Below are positions 1 to 6,837 of a stretch of DNA of 9,577 bases, in pieces. The position numbers were made by a program, and so were the translations under genes. The stretch's first letter is position 1, and the number at the start of each line of letters is the position of its first letter. The DNA lies in assembly GCA_002432565.1 (NCBI GenBank), contig DJFP01000138.1, forward strand, positions 8,769 through 18,345. The letters are read 5' to 3'. The notes under the pieces were generated by a model, which worked only from the letters and a program-made list of their open reading frames with translations, was not told where the DNA came from and did not search any database. This DNA comes from Flavobacteriales bacterium UBA5869. Its GTDB lineage: Bacteria > Bacteroidota > Bacteroidia > Flavobacteriales_D > Crocinitomicaceae.

Positions 1-1569
1 TGGTCTTTGAGACATAAGATCATTATGGGACTTGGAATCGTTGTAATCTTCTTTGCAAGTATGGCTACGATGGGGCTTGGAATCGTCGGACAGGAATTCG
101 TTGCCCAGGGAGACCAGGGGAAATTCATGATCAAACTGAAATACGATAAGAGTACCACGTTTGAAGAAAATAATGCAACGACTCTGGAGATCGAACAGAT
201 GATCCTTGCCCAGAAAGATGTGATTGATATCGTTTTTGCCAATGTCGGCGGACCTTCTTCCGGAATGGGAGCGGCTTCCTTCGGACAGGAAAACAGATCA
301 GAGATTACTGTGAAAATGAAGAAGGATATGCAGAAAAAGTATCCGACTTTGAATTACATGAGTGAGATCCGTAAGAAAATCCAGGACAAATACCCGGGAG
401 TTGAAGTGAAAGCTTTGAACATGGGAATGGTTGATTCGGAAGAAGCACCTATTGAGATTTTCCTTTCTTCGGATGATTCTGACTTATTGATGAAAGAAGC
501 AAAAAGGCTGAAAAAGCACATTTTGACCATTCCGGGTGCCAAAGATCCGAGTATTTCCACAGATGAGTTCTCTCCGGAAGTACGTATCGATTTGGACCGC
601 GAGAAAATGGGACAATTGGGATTGCCGATTGCAAGTGTCGGAATGCAGCTTCAAAACGGATTGACCGGGAATGATGATGCCCGCTTCGATGTGAAAGGGG
701 AAGAATACGATATCCGCATCATGTTGGATAAATACGACAGAAGTAATGTGGATAACATTAAGGACATGACTTTCGTTACAAACGACGGAAAACAGGTGCG
801 CCTGAGTGAATTTGCAGATGTTTCTATTGAGAATGGTTACGGTCAGTTGGAAAGAAAGAACCGTATTTCGAACACTACTTTGAGATCTTACGTGTTGGGT
901 ACAGCATCCGGTACGGTGGCGGATTCCATTACAGCCTACCTGAAAAAAGAGCCGCTGGATAAAAATGTCCGCATGCTTTGGGGTGGTGAAGTGAAACGTC
1001 AGAAAGAATCGATGGGAGCATTGGGTATGGCTATGGGAATCGGTTTGATCCTGGTTTACCTGATCATGGTGGCACTTTACGACAACTTTGTATATCCATT
1101 CGTTGTATTGTTCTCAATCTTTGTTTCCTTGATCGGTGCGATCCTGGCATTGAACTTAACGCAGTCGAACATGGGAATCTTTACCATGCTCGGGATGTTG
1201 ATGCTCCTGGGGCTTGTGGCCAAGAATGCCATCCTGATCGTTGACTTTACCAATCACCTGAAGACCGAGGGAAGATCAACATACAGTGCACTTCTGGAAG
1301 CAGTTCGTGAACGTATGCGTCCGATCCTTATGACAACGATTGCGATGGTAATAGGTATGATTCCTATTGCAACTGCAACAGGTTCAGGAGCTGAATGGAA
1401 GAATGGATTAGCATGGATTTTGATCGGCGGCTTGACAAGTTCAATGTTCTTGACTATTATTGTAGTACCAATTATGTATTATGTCGTAGACAGATTACAG
1501 GTAAAATTGACTAGAAAGAAGATAAACCTTGAGGGGGAAGACGATGCTACCGTTCACGGAGTGATCTAA
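1..1569 (+). CDS. RND-family efflux permease, C-terminal half (5' truncated by window edge)
   Basis: This is the second half of an inner-membrane proton-driven RND pump, the type that exports drugs or other hydrophobic compounds with a periplasmic adaptor and an outer-membrane channel. The frame is open from base 1, so the start lies upstream; full family members have about 1,030-1,050 residues and about 520 are seen here. Counting from the codon at base 7, residues 5-27 look like TM7, about 28-335 form the second periplasmic (porter/docking) half, and about 337-498 hold TM8-TM12. The TM10 motif GLVAKNAILIVDF (residues 402-414) contains Lys406, matching the proton-relay lysine of AcrB (K940). 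RMRPILMTT follows at 436-444 as in AcrB TM11. The KNAI and RPILMT motifs favour the HAE1 (multidrug) branch over heavy-metal pumps. The substrate cannot be read from this half, and the proton-relay aspartates of TM4 are outside the window. A strong terminator follows directly. The family call is secure; the substrate is unknown. Confidence 0.95.
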   Translation, partial: WSLRHKIIMGLGIVVIFFASMATMGLGIVGQEFVAQGDQGKFMIKLKYDKSTTFEENNATTLEIEQMILAQKDVIDIVFANVGGPSSGMGAASFGQENRSEITVKMKKDMQKKYPTLNYMSEIRKKIQDKYPGVEVKALNMGMVDSEEAPIEIFLSSDDSDLLMKEAKRLKKHILTIPGAKDPSISTDEFSPEVRIDLDREKMGQLGLPIASVGMQLQNGLTGNDDARFDVKGEEYDIRIMLDKYDRSNVDNIKDMTFVTNDGKQVRLSEFADVSIENGYGQLERKNRISNTTLRSYVLGTASGTVADSITAYLKKEPLDKNVRMLWGGEVKRQKESMGALGMAMGIGLILVYLIMVALYDNFVYPFVVLFSIFVSLIGAILALNLTQSNMGIFTMLGMLMLLGLVAKNAILIVDFTNHLKTEGRSTYSALLEAVRERMRPILMTTIAMVIGMIPIATATGSGAEWKNGLAWILIGGLTSSMFLTIIVVPIMYYVVDRLQVKLTRKKINLEGEDDATVHGVI

Positions 1570-1579
1570 TATTTAACTA

Positions 1580-1630
1580 GCACAAAAGAATGGGGAATCC
1601 GGCAGACTATCACTGCCGGATTTTTTGTGC
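1580..1630 (+). terminator. Rho-independent terminator after the RND permease gene
   Basis: A perfect 10-bp stem (1596-1605 pairing with 1613-1622, AATCCGGCAG / CTGCCGGATT) has a 7-nt loop and is followed by a run of six T (1621-1626). The flanking GCACAAAA (1580-1587) and TTTTGTGC (1623-1630) are also exact complements, so the hairpin can extend and work on either strand. It lies 10 nt after the RND stop codon and separates it from the next unit. Confidence 0.9.
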
Positions 1631-1685
1631 TCAATTTCGGTGTCAACTGAGTATTTATTGTAATTTCGATTGAAGTTTGTTTTAA

Positions 1686-2708
1686 ATGAGGAACTTATCA
1701 GCTTTTTTATGTCTTTTCATCGCTTTTTGGAACTTTTCCCAGGAAGAAGTGACTTTTCATCCAACCGATATTTCATTTGATCTGAATCGAATGAAAACCT
1801 TGGATTTTGGTACGGATTCTTTGGATGGGGATAAAGTCCTTTTCCAATTATTTCCGGCTCCGATGCAGGAAGAAGATCCGGAATTATCTGATTGGAAAAC
1901 ATCCGCTTTCTGGAGCTGTTCTTCTTGTTCGAGGTATGATTTCGTTTCCTATGAAGACGATGAAATTACCGAGAAGGAAACACTTCCTTATGCTGCGAAT
2001 TATACCTGGTGTACAAATATTTTGTATTACCAATCGGAAAAAGGGAGTTTGCGTGCAATTGTGAGTTTTTCTACTTCTCAAATGAATGACGGTACCGGGA
2101 GATTTACACGCGGTTTATTGAGTCTGGCGAATTTTGAAAAGCAGCACGGAACATGGAAATTAATGAATTTCGAGCCGTTTGTCAATTTCCAGGGATCGTT
2201 TACGCAGGCTTCCCCGGTTGATGAGGTCATAATCGGAGAAAATGGCAAGATTTACTTCCTGATTCATGGTGGAGAGGCAAATGGCGTTTCTGCAGAAGAA
2301 TACTGGCCGTTATACCAGGGATTGTACATCCTGGACGGGGAATCTCTGAAAGAAATTTTTCACCAGCAGGCAGCCAGCTGTTCAGAAAATGGGGAAGCTG
2401 TTGGCAGTAACTGGATAACTGCAGTGAAAAAAATAAAAGGAACTTCGGAGGGAGTTCAATTTATCCTTGAAACAAAAGGATTGTTAGTAAAGGAGTTTGA
2501 TTGGTACAGACCCGGGATGCTTCAATTCATCAGTAAGGAGGATTTTGACCAATTACCGCCGCGTTTCGAATTTGAAGCTGTCCAGCATGTAACAAAGCCG
2601 GAAAAAGGACTGAAAGTCGAAAAACCGCTTGTTTCTGTTACTTATAAGAATGAAACAGGAACGGTTCGAAAACAGATCATCGAAACTCAAAACACACCCG
2701 TTAAATGA
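1686..2708 (+). CDS. Predicted secreted protein of unknown function (340 aa)
   Basis: I do not recognise this protein. Residues 1-18 (charged MRN, then a hydrophobic stretch ending near FSQ) look like a Sec signal peptide, so the product is probably exported. The mature part is rich in aromatic and acidic residues, with alternating patterns that suggest beta-strands. It has four cysteines: a CSSC pair at 78-81, C109 and C232. The CxxC pair is in a Ser-rich stretch (WSCSSCSRY) and resembles a disulfide or metal pair more than a thioredoxin active site. The C-terminus is Lys/Glu/Thr-rich and carries no T9SS sorting domain. There is no clear ribosome site, which is normal in Bacteroidota, and only a weak TAnnTTTG-like element at 1661-1668 (TAATTTCG). 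The stop overlaps the next start by 4 nt, so the two are probably translationally coupled and the products may act together. The reading frame is secure; the function is unknown. Confidence 0.85.
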   Translation: MRNLSAFLCLFIAFWNFSQEEVTFHPTDISFDLNRMKTLDFGTDSLDGDKVLFQLFPAPMQEEDPELSDWKTSAFWSCSSCSRYDFVSYEDDEITEKETLPYAANYTWCTNILYYQSEKGSLRAIVSFSTSQMNDGTGRFTRGLLSLANFEKQHGTWKLMNFEPFVNFQGSFTQASPVDEVIIGENGKIYFLIHGGEANGVSAEEYWPLYQGLYILDGESLKEIFHQQAASCSENGEAVGSNWITAVKKIKGTSEGVQFILETKGLLVKEFDWYRPGMLQFISKEDFDQLPPRFEFEAVQHVTKPEKGLKVEKPLVSVTYKNETGTVRKQIIETQNTPVK

Positions 2709-3592
2709 AAACACTAATTACAAGCTTGCTAATTTTTACTGGAATCTCATTGGTGCAGGCACAGGAGAAAAAAGTATATATTGATGAGTTTCGAATAACA
2801 GACCAGGTTATTCACGGAACAATTGATGATAAATATGCGATCACGATGTACCTGAAACTGGAAAATTTCTTTGATGATGGGACCAGTCACACGGTTTCAG
2901 GATGGTACTATTACGACAATGTCAAAAAGAAAATTCCCTTGATAGGAGTTTGTGCGGACCGGTTTTCCCTTTACCAATTCACGGATCAGAAACGGGCGGA
3001 CAGTATCCGTGAATTCAATTCACCGGTTTCCAGCATGTGGGAAGTTATGGATGATCTGAGCAATCGCTCGGGATACATCGAAAAGTTTGAATTTGGGTAT
3101 TCGGACTATGCTTACAACGGAACCTGGAAAAACGACAAAAAGGAACTGAAAGTCAATTTCAATACCAGTGACATTAATTTGACCGCCAGGAATGAGTTTT
3201 TGGTGCTTCAGTTTGGTGCTCAGAACAAAAAACATTTTGACATGAAACAGTTTGGACCCTACTATTATGGTTATTCTGTTTTTGCCAGCAAGATGGATGC
3301 AGCAGGCTGTAAGGTTATGTTGAAATACGAACTGAGCTCCCGATTGAATCCCAACGGAATGTGCGGCGCCGGACAGGAAATAGGATTTTTGCTGTTAACT
3401 TTTGACGCCAAAGGTAATTTACTGGATTACCGCGACGAACAAGTAGAAAGCTGCCTGGGGAATATTTGGTCCGAAGTAGCCGAAACTCCGAATACAGGCG
3501 GGAAGAAACTTACTTACAAAGTCATGTACTCCGACGATAAAGAGCGCACAGTTGTCATAGACGGCATAAACTTTACCCTGACCTCTAAGTAA
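2705..3592 (+). CDS. Predicted secreted protein of unknown function (295 aa)
   Basis: The start ATG overlaps the preceding stop (ATGA), which points to co-translation with the gene upstream. Residues 1-20 form a clean signal peptide, with likely cleavage after VQAQ. The mature N-terminus contains a beta-rich block, GTIDDKYAITMYL (38-50) then SGWYYYDNVKKKIPLIG (65-81). This G-x-I...ItmyL...sGyYyYd...I-L-G pattern recurs, to my memory, in exported Bacteroidota proteins of unknown function. Four cysteines (83, 202, 220, 250) in the mature part could form two disulfides in the periplasm. No catalytic motif, lipobox or T9SS tail is visible. Four nucleotides separate its stop from the alpha/beta hydrolase start, so it sits in the middle of a three-gene unit. 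A periplasmic or surface role is inferred from the signal peptide only. Confidence 0.85.
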   Translation: MKTLITSLLIFTGISLVQAQEKKVYIDEFRITDQVIHGTIDDKYAITMYLKLENFFDDGTSHTVSGWYYYDNVKKKIPLIGVCADRFSLYQFTDQKRADSIREFNSPVSSMWEVMDDLSNRSGYIEKFEFGYSDYAYNGTWKNDKKELKVNFNTSDINLTARNEFLVLQFGAQNKKHFDMKQFGPYYYGYSVFASKMDAAGCKVMLKYELSSRLNPNGMCGAGQEIGFLLLTFDAKGNLLDYRDEQVESCLGNIWSEVAETPNTGGKKLTYKVMYSDDKERTVVIDGINFTLTSK

Positions 3593-3596
3593 ATTC

Positions 3597-4391
3597 ATGA
3601 AACGAAGGACAAAGCGGTTTTACGTAGTGTTGTCGGGGATTTTTGTCCTGACAATTACTCCTTTTGCTTCTATGTCATCCGAATACGAGGCAGTTTCTAC
3701 GGATATCCGAATTGAAACATTTGAGGTGCTTGATAGTGTGCGGAACCGTCTCATTCCATATGCCGTATATTCACCCGTGCCAAAGGAAAAGGTCAAAGAT
3801 TCTATTCGGTTGGTGGTTTTCAGTCATGGATATGGTTCCAATTATTCACGGAATTACCTGAATTATTCTTACCTCACGAAAAGATTGGCCAGGTCGGGGT
3901 TCTGGACTGTGAGCATCCAGCACGAATTATTGGGTGATCCGTTGATTCCGAAAGAAGGAATTATGCAGGTTGTCCGGATGCCCTTTTGGATTCGTGGTGA
4001 AGAGAATATTTTGTTTGTACTGAACGATTTTAAGCAGAAATTTCCGGAATTAGAAATTAGATCAATCGACCTAATAGGGCATTCGAATGGGGGAGATATG
4101 AGCATTTTGACAGCGAAAGATCATCCGGAGCTGATCCGGAAAGTCATTACGCTGGACCATTTGAGAATGCCTGTTCCGCATGTTTCGAATCCTCGGTTTT
4201 CGAGTTTACGTTCTACAGATAAGACGGCCGATTCGTTGGTGATTCCTTCCAAAGACGACTGTCAGAAATATGGAATTCAAATTGTTCAATTGAAAAAGAT
4301 TACGCACAATGAGATGAACGATGAGGGATCGCGAAAGCAGAAAAAACAGATCAATTCGTACATTCAGAAAATCCTGGAAGACCGGTTTTAA
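3597..4391 (+). CDS. Secreted or membrane-anchored alpha/beta hydrolase (264 aa)
   Basis: A serine hydrolase of the alpha/beta fold, probably an esterase- or lipase-like enzyme acting outside the cytoplasm. A basic N-terminus (MKRRTKR) and a hydrophobic stretch (about 8-26) form a signal peptide or anchor. The oxyanion-loop motif FSHGYGSN lies at 75-82. The nucleophile elbow GHSNG is at 161-165, making Ser163 the likely nucleophile. The acid is most likely Asp208 in LRSTDKTAD, a strand-end motif typical of the fold, and the base His237 in KKITHNEM. The order Ser-Asp-His and the length suit a compact single-domain hydrolase. The fold resembles PET-hydrolase/dienelactone-type enzymes only in general layout, and the substrate cannot be inferred. 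It is the last gene of the unit starting at 1686. Its stop codon lies inside the 5' arm of the inverted repeat that ends both this unit and convergent pdxJ. Confidence 0.88.
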   Translation: MKRRTKRFYVVLSGIFVLTITPFASMSSEYEAVSTDIRIETFEVLDSVRNRLIPYAVYSPVPKEKVKDSIRLVVFSHGYGSNYSRNYLNYSYLTKRLARSGFWTVSIQHELLGDPLIPKEGIMQVVRMPFWIRGEENILFVLNDFKQKFPELEIRSIDLIGHSNGGDMSILTAKDHPELIRKVITLDHLRMPVPHVSNPRFSSLRSTDKTADSLVIPSKDDCQKYGIQIVQLKKITHNEMNDEGSRKQKKQINSYIQKILEDRF

Positions 4392-4470
4392 CCATAGGAG
4401 ATACATAGCACACATAGAATATTGTGCTGTATTTATAGAACTATGTGACCTATGTTCCTATGCGGTTTTT
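4389..4470. terminator. Long imperfect inverted repeat with iterated CATAG, likely bidirectional terminator
   Basis: The 82-nt gap between two convergent genes is almost filled by one imperfect stem. The left arm starts AACC at 4390-4393 and carries CATAG at 4393-4397, 4404-4408 and 4413-4417. The right arm carries the complement CTATG at 4441-4445, 4450-4454 and 4458-4462 and closes with GGTT (4464-4467) inside a T5 run. The two arms differ by small bulges. A nested alternative hairpin (AGCACA 4407-4412 with TGTGCT 4423-4428) is also possible. The T run serves the plus-strand unit; the minus-strand side is less T-rich, so two-way function is inferred from position. It could instead be a copy of a dispersed palindromic repeat. 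Confidence 0.7.
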
Positions 4471-4473
4471 GAA

Positions 4474-5190
4474 TTAGTCTCTCAGCAAGTAATTATACCG
4501 CTGTATCGTGTTTTCCAATCCCAAATAGATCGAATCCGAGATCAAAGCGTGCCCTATTGAAACTTCCGCCAGTTGTGGTATGTTTTCTTTGAAATAACGC
4601 AGGTTTTCCTGGTTCAGATCATGTCCCGCATTTAATTCCAATCCCAATTCCAAAGCGCGGTTCGCAGCTATCACAAAAGGTTTGATAGCCTCTTCCCGGT
4701 TTTCAGCATAATTTTCAGCATAAGGTCCGGTATACAATTCTATACGGTCAGTTCCTGTCTTGACAGCGTATTCTATGTTTTGCAGGTCGGTATCGACAAA
4801 AATGGAGGTGCGTACTCCCCAGGATTTGATCCTCCGGATGATATCCTGAAGCACTTCCAGGTGCTCTTTGGTATTCCAGCCGGCATTGCTTGTGAGAACA
4901 TGAGGTGGATCAGGTACCAGGGTTGCCTGTGCCGGGCGAATAGCTTCGATCATCTGCATGAAACGTTCATCCGGGTATCCTTCGATATTGAATTCGGTGG
5001 TGACAATTTTCGATAAATCTACCACATCCTTTCCGGTAATGTGTCTTTCATCCGGTCTTGGATGAACCGTGATTCCCGCAGCACCAAAGCGCTCACAGTC
5101 AATGGCTACCTGTACGACATTAGGGGTGTTTCCCCCGCGTGCATTTCGAATAGTAGCAATTTTGTTGATGTTTACGCTTAGTTTTGTCAT
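4474..5190 (-). CDS. pdxJ: Pyridoxine 5'-phosphate synthase PdxJ (238 aa)
   Basis: PdxJ condenses 3-amino-2-oxopropyl phosphate (1-amino-3-hydroxyacetone 3-phosphate) with 1-deoxy-D-xylulose 5-phosphate to form pyridoxine 5'-phosphate, the ring-closing step of DXP-dependent vitamin B6 synthesis in the cytoplasm. It is a TIM-barrel enzyme, usually a homo-octamer. The start [20 protein letters not shown] is the standard family N-terminus. Visible active-site blocks are [11 protein letters not shown] (41-51; His43, Arg45 and His50 corresponding to E. coli H45, R47 and H52), FNIEGYP with Glu70 (E. coli E72), NAGHDLN with His190 (E. coli H193), and the phosphate-binding SIGHALI at 211-217. The length matches the family. 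I chose the ATG at 5190 over an in-frame GTG at 5241, because the 17 extra residues (Lys-rich, [11 protein letters not shown]...) lie before the conserved N-terminus and overlap the probable leader. A purine-rich AAAGAAAAGAAAG precedes the ATG. It converges on the alpha/beta hydrolase and diverges from the lipoprotein gene. Confidence 0.97.
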   Translation of the reverse strand: MTKLSVNINKIATIRNARGGNTPNVVQVAIDCERFGAAGITVHPRPDERHITGKDVVDLSKIVTTEFNIEGYPDERFMQMIEAIRPAQATLVPDPPHVLTSNAGWNTKEHLEVLQDIIRRIKSWGVRTSIFVDTDLQNIEYAVKTGTDRIELYTGPYAENYAENREEAIKPFVIAANRALELGLELNAGHDLNQENLRYFKENIPQLAEVSIGHALISDSIYLGLENTIQRYNYLLRD

Positions 5191-5266
5191 AACTTTCTTT
5201 TCTTTGAGTTGCGAACGCTTAGGCTTGTCCTGCTTCACCACAAAGATGAAAGCTTCAGCGACGGGC

Positions 5267-5300
5267 CAAAGATAACGAGGATTTAACTTTTAAAGATGTT
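5267..5300 (-). promoter_or_regulatory. Candidate Bacteroidota-type promoter for pdxJ
   Basis: On the minus strand, TATCTTTG (plus positions 5267-5274) matches the Bacteroidota -7 consensus TAnnTTTG at all fixed positions. A CTTT at about 17 nt upstream (around 5292-5295) is a weak fit to the -33 TTTG. The start of transcription would fall near 5260, giving a pdxJ leader of about 70 nt. This rests on motif matching only. Confidence 0.45.
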
Positions 5301-5316
5301 AAAGTTATTAAAGTTC
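5290..5316. repeat. Three tandem 9-bp repeats (TTAAAG + 3 nt) in a divergent promoter region
   Basis: TTAAAGATG (5290-5298), TTAAAGTTA (5299-5307) and TTAAAGTTC (5308-5316) follow each other without gaps. TTAACTTT at 5283-5290 is a near inverse of AAAGTTAT at 5301-5308. The repeats sit between pdxJ and the lipoprotein gene, overlapping the -33 side of the candidate pdxJ promoter. A TAnnTTTG-like TATCTCTG (5317-5324) follows on the plus strand. They could be regulator sites or only AT-rich drift. Confidence 0.55.
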
Positions 5317-5376
5317 TATCTCTGATTTTAACGTTTTCTAAGAATATATCTATCTTCAAAACCGTATCATTGACTT

Positions 5377-6075
5377 ATGAAAATTGTTTCTGTAATCACT
5401 TATTTATCCCTGACCATGCTGCTTGGCGGGTGTTTTTTGTTTGCTCCGTCAGCAGAAAAAACGAATCGAAAGTACTTACCTAAAGCACCTTACGATGTCA
5501 TTATTGTTCCCGGAGTTCCTTACGATGGAAAACATTGGAGCGAAGCTATGAGGAACCGTGTTCAGTGGTCAAACTATCTTTACAAAAAAGGAATTGCGAA
5601 AAATATCATTTATTCCGGATCTGCTGTTTATACCGAGTATGAGGAAGCACATGTTATGGCGCTGTATGGAGAAGCGCTGGGAATTCCGAAAGAACATATT
5701 TTCCGGGACCCCAGGTCGGAACACAGTACTGAAAATGTTTACTATTCTTATCGTTTGGCAAAGAAGCAGGGTTTTCAAAAAATCGCATTGGCCACAGATC
5801 CGTTTCAGTTGAACGGTATGCGCCAGTTCATTAAGAAGTTTGAGCTTCCGGTTGACCTGCTTCCGATCATAAAAGATACTTTGTTGAAGCAGGATCTCCG
5901 TGAACCAACTATTGATGCCAGTGCCGCAAAGCGACCTGATTTCATTTCAATTGTAAACAGGCAGTCCAAATGGCAGCGACTGAGAGGAACTTTCGGACAA
6001 TACATATGCTGGAAAGAAGAGGATCTGAAAACAAAACACCTGCGCAAAAAATACGGGGATCGCATTGAACCTTAG
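5377..6075 (+). CDS. DUF218 (ElyC/SanA/YdcF family) lipoprotein (232 aa)
   Basis: A DUF218-domain protein, the family that includes E. coli SanA, ElyC and YdcF, linked to envelope integrity and peptidoglycan metabolism though without an agreed reaction. Residues 1-19 form a lipoprotein signal with lipobox L16-G-G-C19, so Cys19 is the probable lipidation site. The DUF218 core runs about 38-170: the first strand and loop DVIIVPGVPYDG (40-51), Arg61 in the following helix, YSGSAVYTEYEEAHVM (79-94), the family signature DPRSEHSTENVYYS (111-124) with its acidic and Ser/Thr residues, and FQKIALATDPFQLNGMRQF (133-151). A basic tail (about 196-232) follows. Many relatives are membrane-anchored by TM helices, so lipid anchoring is a variant. 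No strong ribosome site is present. It starts 186 nt from divergent pdxJ and is followed by a 98-nt gap before the CBS gene without an obvious terminator, so read-through into the next genes is possible. Confidence 0.9.
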   Translation: MKIVSVITYLSLTMLLGGCFLFAPSAEKTNRKYLPKAPYDVIIVPGVPYDGKHWSEAMRNRVQWSNYLYKKGIAKNIIYSGSAVYTEYEEAHVMALYGEALGIPKEHIFRDPRSEHSTENVYYSYRLAKKQGFQKIALATDPFQLNGMRQFIKKFELPVDLLPIIKDTLLKQDLREPTIDASAAKRPDFISIVNRQSKWQRLRGTFGQYICWKEEDLKTKHLRKKYGDRIEP

Positions 6076-6173
6076 AGACAGCGAATAAAGGCCCGAAAAT
6101 TGCTGGTTGCGATAGATTAAATTTATACAAAGTTTTCGCTCATAGCGACCTTTTTAGTACTTTGGCACACAAC

Positions 6174-6836
6174 ATGACAGCAAAAGAAGTAATAACAGAC
6201 GAGATTCCCCCGTTAATTCATACAGATTCAGGGGAGAAGGCATTGATTTGGATGGAAGAGTTCAAAGTTTCTCATCTCCCGGTATTAAAAAACGGCAACT
6301 TTGTAGGGGTGATTTCCGAAAGCGATATCCTGGATAAAAAAGACCTTGAATTGCCGCTTGATACATTATTTGATCATCTTCCAAGACCTTATGTACCTGA
6401 AACAGCTCATATATACGAAGTTTTGGCAAAAATGGCTGAACACCGCATTTCCGTTTTGCCGGTATTGGACAGCGCCGAACAATATTTGGGGTGCACCAGT
6501 GTTCATCAGTTGATGACGCTGATCGCAAATACAGCAAGTATCAAGGAAGTGGGGGGGATTGTTGTCCTGGAAATGAACCGGGTTGATTATTCCCTGGCTC
6601 AGATTGCACAGATCATTGAAAGCGAAAATGCAAAAATACTTTCTTCATTTATTATGTCTTCTGGAGACAGTACGAAACTGGAAGTTACTCTTAAAATATC
6701 CGAAGTAGACTTGTCGCGCATTATCCGTTCTTTTGAACGGCACGATATGGTGGTTAAGGCGAGTTTCCAGCGTTCAACGGATCAGGACGATATGCAGTTC
6801 AGGTACGATGCACTGATGAATTATCTAAATATTTAA
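6174..6836 (+). CDS. CBS-pair protein with C-terminal ACT-like domain (AcuB-like, 220 aa)
   Basis: Probable cytoplasmic regulatory protein. Two CBS motifs form a Bateman module, which in known families binds AMP, ATP, NAD or similar ligands: CBS1 at about 3-55 (VSHLPVLKNGNFVGVISESDIL) and CBS2 at about 68-118 (RISVLPVLDSAEQYLGCTS). An ACT-like domain follows at about 125-198 (GGIVVLEMNRVDYSLAQIAQIIESENAKILSSFI), as in AcuB-type proteins. I take the ATG at 6174 as the start; an in-frame TTG at 6162 adds only four residues with no support. A weak -7-like TAAATTTA lies at 6118-6125. The stop is one base before the NAD kinase ATG, so the two are almost certainly co-transcribed, and to my knowledge this adjacency recurs in flavobacteria. 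A role as sensor or partner for NAD kinase is inferred from this coupling. No catalytic domain is present. Confidence 0.92.
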   Translation: MTAKEVITDEIPPLIHTDSGEKALIWMEEFKVSHLPVLKNGNFVGVISESDILDKKDLELPLDTLFDHLPRPYVPETAHIYEVLAKMAEHRISVLPVLDSAEQYLGCTSVHQLMTLIANTASIKEVGGIVVLEMNRVDYSLAQIAQIIESENAKILSSFIMSSGDSTKLEVTLKISEVDLSRIIRSFERHDMVVKASFQRSTDQDDMQFRYDALMNYLNI

Positions 6837-6837
6837 G

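Noticed and set aside
4393..4462. CATAG copies as a CRISPR-like array
   Set aside because: Repeat words are only 5 nt, spacing is under 12 nt and the copies are arranged as an inverted repeat.
4321..4560. Plus-strand open frame running across the hydrolase end, the inverted repeat and the pdxJ 3' end
   Set aside because: It is a shadow of two well-supported genes, has no family features and would need translation through the terminator hairpin.
5191..5241. N-terminal extension of PdxJ from an in-frame GTG at 5241
   Set aside because: The family N-terminus MTKLSVNIN begins exactly at the ATG at 5190, and the extra Lys-rich residues overlap the probable leader.
4780..5275. Plus-strand frames antisense to pdxJ
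   Set aside because: pdxJ is unambiguous on the minus strand; the opposite frames have no recognisable features or initiation signals.
5290..5316. TTAAAG tandem repeats as replication iterons
   Set aside because: There are only three short copies and no replication initiator gene or DnaA boxes were seen nearby.
6162..6173. TTG start for the CBS protein
   Set aside because: It adds only four residues (M-A-H-N) and the ATG at 6174 places the CBS1 domain at the usual distance.
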